Of a stretch of DNA of 64,000 nucleotides, positions 19,409 through 28,528 are shown piece by piece. Both the position numbers and the translations under genes were made by a program. A model generated the notes under the pieces. The model searched no databases and was not told the origin of the DNA. It saw only the letters and a program-made list of their open reading frames with translations. How positions within the stretch are numbered: the first letter of the stretch is position 1; each line of letters begins with the position of its first letter. The DNA is from Mycobacterium scrofulaceum (lineage in GTDB: Bacteria > Actinomycetota > Actinomycetes > Mycobacteriales > Mycobacteriaceae), in assembly GCF_001667885.1 (NCBI RefSeq), contig NZ_LZJW01000075.1:62001-126000 (forward strand). Reading direction: 5' to 3'.

Positions 19409-19416
19409 CTATATAG
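19409..19416. promoter_or_regulatory. Shared symmetric -10 element between echA6 and accD3
   Basis: CTATATAG is a perfect palindrome centred in the 27-bp gap between the divergent start codons. TATATA can serve as a -10 hexamer on both strands. Spacing predicts an accD3 transcript starting at or within a few bases of its GTG (19426) and an echA6 transcript starting about 5 nt before its ATG (19398), so both would be leaderless or nearly so. This is inference from spacing. Confidence 0.5.
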
Positions 19417-19425
19417 CCTCGTGTC

Positions 19426-20898
19426 GTGAGTCGTATCACGGCTGCTCAGCTGCGCGACGCGGTGCTGGACGACGGTTCCTTCGTCCGCTGGGACAGCGAG
19501 CCGCTCGCCATCCCGGTCAGCGAGGCGTATTCGCGCGAGTTGGCCGACGCGCGGGCGGCGACCGGCCTGGACGAATCGGTGCTGACGGGCGAGGGCCGCA
19601 TCTACGGGCGCCGGGTGGCGGTCGTGGTGTGCGAGTTCGGCTTCCTGGGCGGCTCGATCGGCGTGGCGGCGGCCGAGCGGATCACCGCCGCGGTGCAGCG
19701 AGCGACCGCCGAGGGCCTGCCGTTACTGGCCTCGCCGAGTTCCGGCGGCACCCGCATGCAGGAGGGCACGGTCGCGTTTTTACAGATGGTGAAGATCGCC
19801 GCCGCGGTGCGACTGCACAAGCGGGCCCACCTGCCCTACCTGGTCTACCTGCGCAACCCGACGACCGGCGGGGTGTTCGCGTCGTGGGGATCGCTGGGCC
19901 ATGTCACGGTGGCCGAGCCGGGTGCCATGGTCGGCTTCCTCGGGCCCCGGGTGTACCAGCTGCTCTATGGCGAACCGTTCCCCGAGGGCGTCCAGACGGC
20001 GGAGAACCTGCACCGCCACGGCGTGATCGACGGTGTCGTCGCGGTCGACGAGCTGCGCCGGATGCTCAACCGCGCGCTGACCGTCATCGCCGACGCGCCC
20101 GAGCCGCTACCGGCGGCTTCGCCGGCCGAACCCATCCCCGACGTGCCGGCGTGGGACTCCGTGGTCGCGTCCCGGCGCCCCGACCGTCCGGGTGTCGGGC
20201 TGTTGTTGCGCCACGGGGCCACCGATCTGGTGCTGCTGTCGGGGACGGGGCAGGGGGAAGCGGCGACGACCCTGTTGGCGCTGGCCCGCTTCGCCGGTCA
20301 GCCCGCGGTGGTGCTGGGCCAGCAGCGGGTGACGGGCGGGATGGTGGGCCCGGCGTCGCTGCGCGAGGCCCGGCGCGGGATGGCGCTGGCCGCCGAGCTG
20401 CGCCTGCCGCTGGTGCTGGTGATCGATACCGCGGGGCCCGCGCTGTCGGCCGAGGCCGAACAGGGCGGGCTGGCCGGCCAGATCGCCCAGTGCCTGGCCG
20501 AGCTGGTCACGCTCGATACCCCGACGGTGTCGGTGCTGCTCGGCCAGGGCAGCGGCGGCCCGGCGCTGGCGATGGTGCCCGCCGACCGGGTGCTGGCCGC
20601 TTTGCACGGCTGGCTGGCGCCACTGCCGCCGGAAGGCGCCAGCGCGATCGTCTTCCGCGACACCGATCACGCCCCCGAACTCGCTGCCGCGCAAGGCATT
20701 CGGTCGGCCGACCTGCTGGCCTCTGGCATCGTCGACGCCGTCGTGCCCGAGCATCCCGACGCCGCCGACGAACCGGTCGAGTTCTGTCAGCGCCTCTCGC
20801 GTGCCATCGCCGCCGAGGTGCACGGGCTGCGCGCGCTGCCGGCCGACGCGCGGCTGGCCACCCGATTGCAGCGTTATCGGCGCATCGGGTTGCCCTGA
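19426..20898 (+). CDS. accD3: Acyl-CoA carboxylase beta (carboxyltransferase) subunit AccD3
   Basis: 490 residues (about 495 in H37Rv). Two crotonase-like carboxyltransferase halves are visible: [29 protein letters not shown] and [15 protein letters not shown] in the first, and [19 protein letters not shown] with [18 protein letters not shown] in the second. It transfers carboxyl from biotinyl AccA to an acyl-CoA; the specific AccD3 substrate in mycobacteria is not settled. GTG start, probably leaderless. It is divergent from echA6 and ends just before a 61-bp hairpin repeat shared with the convergent TetR gene. Confidence 0.93.
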   Translation: MSRITAAQLRDAVLDDGSFVRWDSEPLAIPVSEAYSRELADARAATGLDESVLTGEGRIYGRRVAVVVCEFGFLGGSIGVAAAERITAAVQRATAEGLPLLASPSSGGTRMQEGTVAFLQMVKIAAAVRLHKRAHLPYLVYLRNPTTGGVFASWGSLGHVTVAEPGAMVGFLGPRVYQLLYGEPFPEGVQTAENLHRHGVIDGVVAVDELRRMLNRALTVIADAPEPLPAASPAEPIPDVPAWDSVVASRRPDRPGVGLLLRHGATDLVLLSGTGQGEAATTLLALARFAGQPAVVLGQQRVTGGMVGPASLREARRGMALAAELRLPLVLVIDTAGPALSAEAEQGGLAGQIAQCLAELVTLDTPTVSVLLGQGSGGPALAMVPADRVLAALHGWLAPLPPEGASAIVFRDTDHAPELAAAQGIRSADLLASGIVDAVVPEHPDAADEPVEFCQRLSRAIAAEVHGLRALPADARLATRLQRYRRIGLP

Positions 20899-20916
20899 AA
20901 TCGCGCCAGAGCGACT

Positions 20917-20977
20917 CGCGACACTTAAACCATGCACACGACACGCCGGAAAGCGCCGCCATGGTTTAAGTCTCGCG
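20917..20977. repeat. 61-bp hairpin repeat, copy A
   Basis: 18-bp arms, CGCGACACTTAAACCATG (20917-20934) and CATGGTTTAAGTCTCGCG (20960-20977), match 17 of 18 when paired, around a 25-nt loop. Copy B at 58153-58213 is 53/61 identical, has the same loop length and a compensatory change (T-A here, C-G there). It lies between the convergent accD3 and TetR genes, and the TetR stop codon (20966-20968) is inside the right arm. It may be a bidirectional terminator, a REP-like element or a small mobile palindrome. Confidence 0.8.
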
Positions 20978-21529
20978 CTCCCCATCCGGCAGTCCGAGGT
21001 AGCGCGCGATGGTGGGGCCGAGCCAGTCGACGATCTCGTCACGGCTCATCTGCACCACCGGGGGCAGCCGTAACACGAAGCGGCACAACGCCATCCCCAG
21101 AATCTGGGTCGCGATCAGCCCGGCCCGCAGGCCGGACTCCGGGGGCGGCACGAAGGCATCGACCAGTGGCCGGATCTGGGCACCGAAGATTTGGTGCATC
21201 CGTTGCGCCGCTTCGCCGTTGGTGGTGCTGGACCGCAGCAGAATCACCAGCGCCTCGTCGCCTTCCCAGCGTTCGAGGAAGTGCCGAACCAGCGACCGCC
21301 CGACCTGCGCCCGGTCGATCGTCGTGAAGTCGGGAAACCGCAAGTCGAATTCGGCCGCGGCGGCGAACAGCTTGTCCTTGCTGCCGTAGTAGCGCATGAC
21401 CATCGCGGGGTCGATCCCCGCGTCGGCGGCGATGGCCCGAATCGTCGCGCCCTGGAAGCCCACCGCGCCGAAGCGCTCGCGGGCCGCCGCCAGGATCACC
21501 GCCTTGGTCTCGTCCGACGACCTTCTCAT
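20966..21529 (-). CDS. TetR-family repressor, probable regulator of the adjacent FAD monooxygenase
   Basis: 187 residues from ATG 21529 (MRRSSDETKAVILAAARERFG). The HTH is at residues 25-50 (GATIRAIAADAGIDPAMVMRYYGSKDKLF), followed by a helical ligand-binding domain (TetR_C_17-like). Longer starts would read through the operator and are rejected. It is divergent from the FAD monooxygenase gene, and a 30-bp palindrome touches its start codon, so autorepression together with control of the monooxygenase is likely. The last four residues and stop are encoded by the hairpin repeat arm. Confidence 0.88.
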   Translation of the reverse strand: MRRSSDETKAVILAAARERFGAVGFQGATIRAIAADAGIDPAMVMRYYGSKDKLFAAAAEFDLRFPDFTTIDRAQVGRSLVRHFLERWEGDEALVILLRSSTTNGEAAQRMHQIFGAQIRPLVDAFVPPPESGLRAGLIATQILGMALCRFVLRLPPVVQMSRDEIVDWLGPTIARYLGLPDGERET

Positions 21530-21607
21530 GTCAACAATTGTAGGCCAACAACTGTTGACATCGGGCCATTGGCGCGCCAGCATGGAGATATGCCAACAAG
21601 CGTTGAC
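21530..21607. promoter_or_regulatory. TetR operator cluster in the regulator/monooxygenase divergon
   Basis: Positions 21530-21559 form a 30-bp palindrome (half GTCAACAATTGTAGG facing GTCAACAGTTGTTGG on the other strand) matching its own reverse complement at 26 of 30 positions. It starts at the base next to the TetR ATG. A third related half, GTCAACGCTTGTTGG on the minus strand, is at 21593-21607, near the monooxygenase ribosome-binding site. Three sites of one consensus in a 104-bp divergent gap strongly suggest repressor binding. Confidence 0.7.
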
Positions 21608-21633
21608 TAAAAGAGCGAGGAGAAGGGCCGACC

Positions 21634-22773
21634 ATGAAAGACACCGATGTCCTGGTGGTAGGCGCAGGTCCGACCGGCCTGACACTCGCCGCCGCACTCC
21701 TGCGCCGAGGCATTCAGGCGACCGTGGTGGACAAGCTGGCGGCGGGCGCCAACACGTCCCGCGCCGCGGCCATCAACGCCCGCACCCTGGAAGTTCTCGA
21801 AGAGCTCGACGTCACCAGGCGGATGGTCAAGGCCGGGGTGATCGCGCCGCGATTCACCATGCGGCAAGGCCGGCGCGTCTTGATCCCCGTCGACTTCAGC
21901 GAGCTGCCGACCGAGCATCCGTACACCCTGATGCTTTCTCAGGCCGACACCGAGCGGCTGCTGCTCGAGCGGCTGCGGGAACTGGGCGGCGAGGTGATCC
22001 GCCCCAAGACTTTGCACCGCATCACCCAGGACGCGAACGGGGTCACAGCCACCTTCGACGACGGCGACATCGTCAGGGCCGACTACGCGGTCGGGGCCGA
22101 CGGCATGAACAGCGCCGTTCGCAACCAGGCCGGAATCGGCTTCGCCGGTGGCGAATTCGCGGAGTCTTTCACGCTCGCCGACGTCCGCGTGACCGGCGAA
22201 GCGCCCGGCAACGAGGTGATCCTGTTCTACGCCAAAGACGGCCTGACCGTCCTGGCGCCGCTGCCCGGTGACATCTTCCGCGTCGTCGCCCCCACCGCCG
22301 ATGCGCCGCAACAACCTTCGGCGGAGTTTGTCCAGGCGCTACTGGACACCCGCGGCTTCGGGCCGGGTCAAACGGTTGTGACCGAACTGGTGTGGGGATC
22401 GCGCTTCCACATCCATCACCGCGTCGCGGACAGCTATCGGGCCGGCCGACTGCTGCTGGCCGGCGACGCGGCCCACGTGCACAGCCCGGCCGGCGGCCAG
22501 GGGATGAACCTGGGGATCACCGACGCGGTGGCGCTGGCCGGGGCGCTCGCCGAGGTCCTGCGGGGAGGCTCGGACACCGCGCTCGACGCCTACAGCGCCG
22601 CGCAACGCCGACGCGCGGAGCGGGTGCTGACACTGACGGGGCGCCTGACGCGGGTGGCGACCCTGCCACGCCCGTTGCGCCCCCTGCGCAACACCGGAAT
22701 GCGCCTGGCCGCAGGGGTTCCGGCGGTGCGCCGGCGGCTGGCGCTACGGTTGAGTGGGCTCACCACCGAATGA
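21634..22773 (+). CDS. FAD-dependent monooxygenase (aromatic hydroxylase-like)
   Basis: 379 residues; ATG preceded by GAGGAGAAGGG. Flavin hydroxylase motifs are in order: GxGxxG in VLVVGAGPTGLTLAAALLRRG, the DG motif in YAVGADGMNSAVRNQAG, and the GD motif in RLLLAGDAAHVHSPAGGQG. It lacks the C-terminal thioredoxin-like domain of some phenol hydroxylases. Members hydroxylate phenols, polyketides or antibiotics (rifampicin monooxygenase is a relative) with NAD(P)H and O2. It is divergent from a TetR gene with an operator cluster between, suggesting induction by its substrate or a related xenobiotic. Confidence 0.88.
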   Translation: MKDTDVLVVGAGPTGLTLAAALLRRGIQATVVDKLAAGANTSRAAAINARTLEVLEELDVTRRMVKAGVIAPRFTMRQGRRVLIPVDFSELPTEHPYTLMLSQADTERLLLERLRELGGEVIRPKTLHRITQDANGVTATFDDGDIVRADYAVGADGMNSAVRNQAGIGFAGGEFAESFTLADVRVTGEAPGNEVILFYAKDGLTVLAPLPGDIFRVVAPTADAPQQPSAEFVQALLDTRGFGPGQTVVTELVWGSRFHIHHRVADSYRAGRLLLAGDAAHVHSPAGGQGMNLGITDAVALAGALAEVLRGGSDTALDAYSAAQRRRAERVLTLTGRLTRVATLPRPLRPLRNTGMRLAAGVPAVRRRLALRLSGLTTE

Positions 22774-22999
22774 TCCAAATCCACACCGGTCCAACAGGAA
22801 TAGCAGGCCCGGTGCGCTGGACGGTCACCACGACCGCGAGTCGCGGCGGAACGACTGACAAGCGAATGTCCAGTCCCGCCAAAGATATTGACGCGGTCGC
22901 GCCGATACCAGCGCGCAGTTTCGGCGCAGCGTCGAAAACGTAACCTTTTAGGCACCGGCGACCCATCCAGGGCACCGCCCCACTCGACAATCAGGCAAG

Positions 23000-23710
23000 A
23001 TGGGCGGCATGGACACTGGTGGGACTTCGCCTCGCGTCTTGGTCGTCGACGACGACTCCGATGTGCTCGCCTCGCTGGAACGCGGCCTGCGGCTGTCCGG
23101 ATTCGAGGTGTCGACCGCGGTCGACGGCGCCGAAGCCTTGCGCAGCGCCACCGAGACCCGGCCGGACGCGATCGTGCTCGACATCAACATGCCCGTGCTG
23201 GACGGCGTCAGCGTCGTGACGGCGCTCCGGGCGATGGACAACGACGTCCCGGTCTGCGTGCTGTCCGCCCGCAGCTCGGTCGACGACCGGGTGGCCGGAC
23301 TGGAGGCCGGCGCCGACGACTACTTGGTCAAACCGTTCGTGTTGGCCGAGCTCGTCGCGCGGGTGAAGGCGCTCCTGCGCCGCCGCGGCGCGACCGCAAC
23401 CTCCTCCTCCGAGACCATCACCGTGGGCCCGCTCGAGGTGGACATCCCCGGCCGGCGCGCCCGGGTCAACGGCGTCGACGTCGACCTGACCAAGCGGGAG
23501 TTCGACCTGCTCGCCGTGCTGGCCGAGCACAAGACCGCCGTGCTGTCCCGCGCCCAGCTGTTGGAGCTGGTGTGGGGTTACGACTTCGCCGCCGACACCA
23601 ACGTCGTCGACGTGTTCATCGGTTACCTGCGCCGCAAGCTCGAGGCCAACGGCGGGCCCAGGCTGCTGCACACGGTCCGCGGAGTAGGGTTCGTCCTGCG
23701 CATGCAGTAA
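23000..23710 (+). CDS. prrA: Response regulator PrrA
   Basis: 236 residues, the same as H37Rv PrrA. The receiver domain has acidic pocket VVDDDSD, phosphoacceptor Asp61 (VLDINMP), S/T in VLSARSS and Lys in YLVKPF. The C-terminal OmpR-type winged helix contains [15 protein letters not shown] and [13 protein letters not shown]. In M. tuberculosis PrrAB is reported as essential and needed for adaptation early in macrophage infection and for respiratory and nitrogen responses. prrB follows after 14 nt. The 226 bp upstream hold no gene. Confidence 0.96.
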   Translation: MGGMDTGGTSPRVLVVDDDSDVLASLERGLRLSGFEVSTAVDGAEALRSATETRPDAIVLDINMPVLDGVSVVTALRAMDNDVPVCVLSARSSVDDRVAGLEAGADDYLVKPFVLAELVARVKALLRRRGATATSSSETITVGPLEVDIPGRRARVNGVDVDLTKREFDLLAVLAEHKTAVLSRAQLLELVWGYDFAADTNVVDVFIGYLRRKLEANGGPRLLHTVRGVGFVLRMQ

Positions 23711-23724
23711 CCAGGCGAGCGGCC

Positions 23725-25065
23725 ATGAATTTTCTGTCTCGGATCCTGACCCGTACGCCGTCGCTACGCGCCCGCGTCGTGGTCGCGACGGTCATCGGCG
23801 CGGCGATTCCCGTTCTGATCGTCGGCGTCGTCGTCTGGGTGGGCATCACCAACGACCGCAAGGAGCGGCTGGACCGTCGCCTTGACGAGGCCGCCGGCTT
23901 CGCCATCCCTTTCCTGCCGCGCGGCCTCGACGAAATCCCGCGCTCCCCCAACAACAACGACGCCATCATGACCATCCGCCGTGGCGACCTGGTCAAGTCG
24001 AACTCCAACGTGACGCTGCCCAAGCTGGACGTCGACTATGCGGACGCGTACGTCAACGGCGTGCGGTATCGGGTGCGGACGGTGGTGATTCCCGCGCCGG
24101 AGCCCACGTCGCTGGCCGTGGGCGCGACGTACGACGCGACCCTCGCCGAAACCAACAACCTGCACCGGCGGGTGCTGCTGATCTGTGGCTTCGCCATCGG
24201 CGCGGCCGCGGTGTTCGCCTGGTCGCTCGCCGCGTTCGCCGTGCGCCCGTTCAAACAGCTCGCCGAGCAGACCCGATCGATCGACGCGGGAGACGAGGCA
24301 CCGCGGGTGGAGGTGCACGGCGCCACCGAGGCCGTCGAGATCGCCGAGGCCATGCGCGGCATGCTGCAGCGCATCTGGAACGAGCAGAACCGGACCAAGG
24401 AGGCGCTGGCGTCGGCCCGCGACTTCGCCGCCGTGTCGTCGCATGAGCTGCGCACCCCGCTGACCGCGATGCGCACCAACCTCGAGGTGCTGTCCACGCT
24501 GGACATGACCGACGACCAACGCAAAGAGGTGCTGAGCGACGTCATCCGCACCCAGTCACGGATCGAAGCCACCCTGAGCGCACTTGAGCGGCTGGCCCAG
24601 GGCGAATTGTCGACCTCCGACGACCACGTGCCCGTCGACATCACCGAGCTGCTGGACCGCGCCGCTCACGACGCGATGCGCATCTACCCCGACCTCGACG
24701 TGTCGCTGGTGCCGTCGCCGACGTGCATCATCGTCGGCCTGCCGGCCGGGTTGCGCCTGGCGGTGGACAACGCGATCGCCAATGCCGTCAAGCACGGCGG
24801 CGCGACCCGTGTCCAGCTCTCCGCGGTCAGCTCGCGCGCCGGGGTCGAGATCGCGATCGACGACAACGGCACCGGCGTCCCCGAGGACGAACGCGACGTG
24901 GTGTTCGAGCGGTTCTCCCGCGGGTCGACCGCCTCGCATTCGGGCTCGGGGCTGGGGTTGGCGTTGGTGGCTCAGCAAGCCCACTTGCACCGCGGGACGG
25001 CGGCACTGGAAAGCAGCCCGCTGGGCGGCGCCCGGCTGGTGCTGCGGCTCCCCGGCCCGAGCTAA
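23725..25065 (+). CDS. prrB: Sensor histidine kinase PrrB
   Basis: 446 residues, as in H37Rv. Two transmembrane helices (VVVATVIGAAIPVLIVGVVVW near residue 20 and VLLICGFAIGAAAVFAWSL near 155) bracket an extracytoplasmic domain. A HAMP segment follows, then the H box SSHELRTPLTAMR with His240. The ATP-binding domain has N box DNAIANAVKHGG, G1 DDNGTGVP, F box VFERFSRG and G2 GSGLGLALV. It phosphorylates PrrA. It is in one operon with prrA. Confidence 0.96.
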   Translation: MNFLSRILTRTPSLRARVVVATVIGAAIPVLIVGVVVWVGITNDRKERLDRRLDEAAGFAIPFLPRGLDEIPRSPNNNDAIMTIRRGDLVKSNSNVTLPKLDVDYADAYVNGVRYRVRTVVIPAPEPTSLAVGATYDATLAETNNLHRRVLLICGFAIGAAAVFAWSLAAFAVRPFKQLAEQTRSIDAGDEAPRVEVHGATEAVEIAEAMRGMLQRIWNEQNRTKEALASARDFAAVSSHELRTPLTAMRTNLEVLSTLDMTDDQRKEVLSDVIRTQSRIEATLSALERLAQGELSTSDDHVPVDITELLDRAAHDAMRIYPDLDVSLVPSPTCIIVGLPAGLRLAVDNAIANAVKHGGATRVQLSAVSSRAGVEIAIDDNGTGVPEDERDVVFERFSRGSTASHSGSGLGLALVAQQAHLHRGTAALESSPLGGARLVLRLPGPS

Positions 25066-25180
25066 CTCGATTCGCCAAGGGCACAAGGCTTTTGACCGGC
25101 TCGCGGCGCGCGCCCGTCCGGCCGGCCCGCGATTGGTGACCTACCGAGCCGCCCCCTGCCGGGTCGGGCACACTGGAGCG

Positions 25181-25444
25181 ATGGCCAACGGCAAGAAACC
25201 GACCGACAGCGAAACCCTGGCACACATCCGCGACCTGGTCGCCGAGGAGAAAGCCCTGCGGGCACAGCTGCTCCAGCGCGACATCTCCGAATCGGAGGAG
25301 CACGATCGCCTGCGGCGGCTCGAGGTCGAGCTCGACCAGTGCTGGGACCTGCTGCGGCAGCGTCGCGCGCTGCGCGACAGCGGCGGCGACCCGCGCGAGG
25401 CGGAGGTGCGTCCGCCCGACGAGGTCGAGGGCTACCTGAACTGA
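25181..25444 (+). CDS. DUF2630 protein (Rv0898c orthologue)
   Basis: 87 residues, as in H37Rv. It is highly charged and helical (TLAHIRDLVAEEKALRAQLL, then EEHDRLRRLEVELDQCWDLL), likely forming a helical hairpin or coiled coil, with the conserved tail PPDEVEGYLN. Function unknown. The ompA region found between this gene and prrB in H37Rv is absent here. Its stop overlaps a CTG that is the nearest possible start of the next gene. Confidence 0.9.
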   Translation: MANGKKPTDSETLAHIRDLVAEEKALRAQLLQRDISESEEHDRLRRLEVELDQCWDLLRQRRALRDSGGDPREAEVRPPDEVEGYLN

Positions 25445-27003
25445 GCCACGCCGCGGATGTCGACGCCGTCGTCATAGGCGGCGGCCACAACGGCCTGGTG
25501 GCCGCGGCGTATCTGGCCCGGGCGGGCCTCCGGGTGCGGTTGCTGGAGCGGCTCGGGCACATCGGCGGAGCAGCCGTCTCGGCGCAGCCCTTCGACGGGG
25601 TAGGTGTGCGGCTGTCGCGGTACTCCTACCTGGTCAGTTTGTTGCCGCCCCGCATCGTCGACGACCTGGGCGCCGGGGTGCGGCTGGCCCGGCGGCGGTA
25701 CTCGTCGTACACGCCGGATGCCGCCACCGGGGGCCGCCGTGGGCTGCTGATCGGGGCGGCCGGTGACACGTTCGCCGCGATCGGCGCCGGCCCCGATGAG
25801 CACGGGTTCGCCGCGTTCTACGAAAGCTGCCGGCTGGTGACCCAGCGGCTCTGGCCGACGCTGCTGGAACCGCTGCGCACCCGCGAGCAGGCCCGCCGAC
25901 GGGTAGCTGAAGGCGGTGAAGCGGCGGCCGCGTGGCGCGTGCTGATCGACGAGCCGATCGGCGGTGCCATCACCGCGGCCGTCGGCAACGACGTCGTCCG
26001 CGGCGTGATCGCGACCGACGCGCTGATCGGAACGTTCGCCCGCCTCGACGACGCGTCGCTGATCCAGAATGTCTGCTTCCTATATCACGTGCTCGGCGGC
26101 GGGACCGGGGACTGGGATGTCCCGGTCGGCGGGATGGGCGCGCTGACCGAAGCACTCGCGGGCGCCGCCGTGCGTCATGGCGCCGAAATCACCACCGGCG
26201 CTGAGGTTTACGCCGTCGAACCGGACGGCGTCGTCCGGTTCCGCGCCCGCGACGAGGAGCACCTGATCCGGGCCCGGTTCGTCCTCGCGGGAGTGACGCC
26301 GGCGGTACTGGCCGGCCTGCTCGGGGAACGACCGCCCACCCGCGCCCAGGGCGCACAAGTCAAGGTCAACATGGTGCTGCGGCGGCTGCCCCGGTTGCGG
26401 GACGACGCGGTCACGGCCGAGCAGGCCTTCGCCGGGACGTTTCACGTCAACGAGGCCTGGACACAACTCGATACGGCATACGCGCGGGCGGCCGCCGGGC
26501 ACGTCCCTGATCCGCTGCCCTGCGAAGCCTATTGCCATTCGCTGACCGACCCGAGCATCCTGTCGGCCGACCTGTGCGAGGCGGGCGCCCACACGATGAC
26601 GGTGTTCGGCCTGCACACCCCGCACTCGCTGTTCGACGGCACCTACTCCGGCGCGCTGCGCGACCGGCTGACCGAGTCGGTGCTGGCGTCGCTGAATTCC
26701 GTTCTGGCCGAACCCATTCAGGAGCTGTTACTGCCCGACGCGCACGGACGCCCCTGCATCGAGACGACGACCACCCTCGACCTGCACCGCACGCTGCGGA
26801 TGACTGCCGGCAACATCTTCCACGGCGGCCTGGCCTGGCCGTTCGCGGACGACGACGACCCGCTGGACACACCGGCGCGGCAATGGGGGGTGGCCACCGC
26901 GCACGAGCGGGTCATGCTGTGCGGCTCCGGCGCCCGCCGCGGGGGTGCGGTGTCCGGCATCGGCGGGCACAACGCAGCTATGGCCGTGCTGGCCTCGCTG
27001 TGA
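25441..27003 (+). CDS. Phytoene-dehydrogenase-like FAD oxidoreductase (Rv0897c orthologue)
   Basis: About 520 residues. The FAD-binding fold is at the extreme N-terminus (DVDAVVIGGGHNGLVAAAYLARAG, then LLERLGHIGG), and the C-terminal half ends GARRGGAVSGIGGHNAAM as in CrtI/PNO-like oxidoreductases. The start is uncertain: no ATG, GTG or TTG occurs near the fold. CTG at 25441 overlaps the upstream stop as CTGA, the place where relatives probably have GTGA. The nearest standard start is GTG 25339, which would overlap DUF2630 by 106 nt. Substrate unknown. Confidence 0.85.
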   Translation: MSHAADVDAVVIGGGHNGLVAAAYLARAGLRVRLLERLGHIGGAAVSAQPFDGVGVRLSRYSYLVSLLPPRIVDDLGAGVRLARRRYSSYTPDAATGGRRGLLIGAAGDTFAAIGAGPDEHGFAAFYESCRLVTQRLWPTLLEPLRTREQARRRVAEGGEAAAAWRVLIDEPIGGAITAAVGNDVVRGVIATDALIGTFARLDDASLIQNVCFLYHVLGGGTGDWDVPVGGMGALTEALAGAAVRHGAEITTGAEVYAVEPDGVVRFRARDEEHLIRARFVLAGVTPAVLAGLLGERPPTRAQGAQVKVNMVLRRLPRLRDDAVTAEQAFAGTFHVNEAWTQLDTAYARAAAGHVPDPLPCEAYCHSLTDPSILSADLCEAGAHTMTVFGLHTPHSLFDGTYSGALRDRLTESVLASLNSVLAEPIQELLLPDAHGRPCIETTTTLDLHRTLRMTAGNIFHGGLAWPFADDDDPLDTPARQWGVATAHERVMLCGSGARRGGAVSGIGGHNAAMAVLASL

Positions 27004-27012
27004 GCAGCTTCT

Positions 27013-27111
27013 GACCCGCGTCGCCCGGCTACGCCGCGCTCGCGATCACCACTAGCTCGACGGTGGCGACCCGCGTCGCCCGGCTACGCCGCGCTCGCGA
27101 TCACCACTAGC
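27013..27111. repeat. 55-bp tandem duplication at the 3' end of gltA2
   Basis: A 44-bp stretch (starting GACCCGCGTCGCCCGGCTAC, ending CACCACTAGC) occurs identically at 27013-27056 and 27068-27111, separated by 11 bp. The second copy contains the gltA2 stop codon on the minus strand (CTA, 27107-27109), so the unit appears to have been copied outward from the gene end. It sits between convergent Rv0897c-like and gltA2 genes. Replication slippage is the likely origin. Confidence 0.85.
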
Positions 27112-28399
27112 GCGCGTCGATGGTCTTATAGTCCCGCTCGGTGTAGCCGGTGTAGATCTGGCGCGGACGGCCGATCTTGCTGTCGCCCTCGTCGTGCATC
27201 TCGCGCCAGTGCGCGATCCAGCCGGGCAGCCGGCCCAACGCGAACAGCACCGTGAACATCCGGACCGGGAAGCCCAGGGCCCGGTAGATCAGCCCGGTGT
27301 AGAAGTCGACGTTGGGGTACAGCTTGCGCTCGATGAAGTAGTCGTCGGTCAGCGCCGCCTCTTCCAATTCCTTGGCGATCTCCAGCAGCGGGTCTCCGCC
27401 GAGCTTGGCCAGGATCTTGTCAGCCTGTTCCTTGACGATGCGGGCGCGGGGGTCGTAGTTCTTGTACACCCGGTGGCCGAAGCCCATCAGCTTCACGCCC
27501 TCTTCGCGGTTCTTCACCTTACGGACGAACTCGCTGACGTCGTCGCCACTTTCGCGGATCTGCTCGAGCATCTCGAGCACCGCCTGGTTGGCGCCGCCGT
27601 GCAGCGGTCCCCACAGCGCGTTGATGCCACCGGAGATCGAGGTGAACAGGTTGGCCCGCGACGACCCCACCAGCCGCACCGTCGACGTCGAGCAGTTCTG
27701 CTCGTGATCGGCGTGCAGGATCAGCAGCATGTCCAGCGCCCGGACCACCTCGGGATCGGCCTGATACGGCTCGGCCGGCAGCCCGAACGTCATCCGCAGG
27801 AAGTTCTCCACCAGCGACAGGTTGTTGTCCGGGTACAGGAACGGCTGGCCGACGGACTTCTTGTAGGCGTACGCGGCGATGGTGGGCAGTTTCGCGAGCA
27901 GGCGGATCGTCGACAGCTCGACCTGGTTGTTGTCCATCGGGTCGAGCGCGTCGGGGTAGTAGGCGCTCAACGCGTTCACCACGCTGGACAGCACCGGCAT
28001 GGGGTGCGCGTTGCGGGGGAAGCCGTCGAAAAAGCGCTTGAGGTCCTCGTGCAGCATGGTGTGCAGCTGGATCCGCTTGGTGAATTCGGCCAGCTGGTCG
28101 GAGTCCGGCAGCTCCCCGTAGATCAGCAGGTAGCTCACCTCGATGAAGGTCGACTTCTCGGCGAGCTGCTCGATCGGGTACCCGCGGTAGCGCAGGATGC
28201 CGGCGTCACCGTCGATGTAGGTGATGGCGCTCTTGCATGCGGCGGTGTTGACGAAGCCGTTGTCGAAGGTGGTGTGCCCGGTCTTGGACAACAGGGGACC
28301 GAGCGCAATGCCGTCAGCACCTTCGGTGGCGTGAACGATTTCTAAATCGATCTCGCCCCCCGGGTACTTCAGAGTTGCGGTGTCGTCGGTGTCGGCCAC
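27107..28399 (-). CDS. gltA2: Citrate synthase GltA2 (type II)
   Basis: 430 residues (431 in H37Rv). Citrate-synthase features are [37 protein letters not shown] with the catalytic His, [13 protein letters not shown], and the Asp/Arg region [15 protein letters not shown]. It condenses acetyl-CoA with oxaloacetate in the TCA cycle and is the main enzyme of the pair with citA (29261-30382). GTG start with AAAGGGG upstream. pdxH lies upstream in the same direction, 129 bp away, so separate promoters are likely. Confidence 0.96.
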   Translation of the reverse strand: MADTDDTATLKYPGGEIDLEIVHATEGADGIALGPLLSKTGHTTFDNGFVNTAACKSAITYIDGDAGILRYRGYPIEQLAEKSTFIEVSYLLIYGELPDSDQLAEFTKRIQLHTMLHEDLKRFFDGFPRNAHPMPVLSSVVNALSAYYPDALDPMDNNQVELSTIRLLAKLPTIAAYAYKKSVGQPFLYPDNNLSLVENFLRMTFGLPAEPYQADPEVVRALDMLLILHADHEQNCSTSTVRLVGSSRANLFTSISGGINALWGPLHGGANQAVLEMLEQIRESGDDVSEFVRKVKNREEGVKLMGFGHRVYKNYDPRARIVKEQADKILAKLGGDPLLEIAKELEEAALTDDYFIERKLYPNVDFYTGLIYRALGFPVRMFTVLFALGRLPGWIAHWREMHDEGDSKIGRPRQIYTGYTERDYKTIDAR

Positions 28400-28528
28400 G
28401 AGAACCCCTTTGCGCTCTGGCTGGTATGGCTGCCCTGACTAGGTGCTTATAGGTGAAGGTAGTCGTTGTTGCGTTCGCGTGCCTGCCCGGGGTCGAGTCT
28501 GCGGCGTCGCGACGACCCTGGGCGCGGG

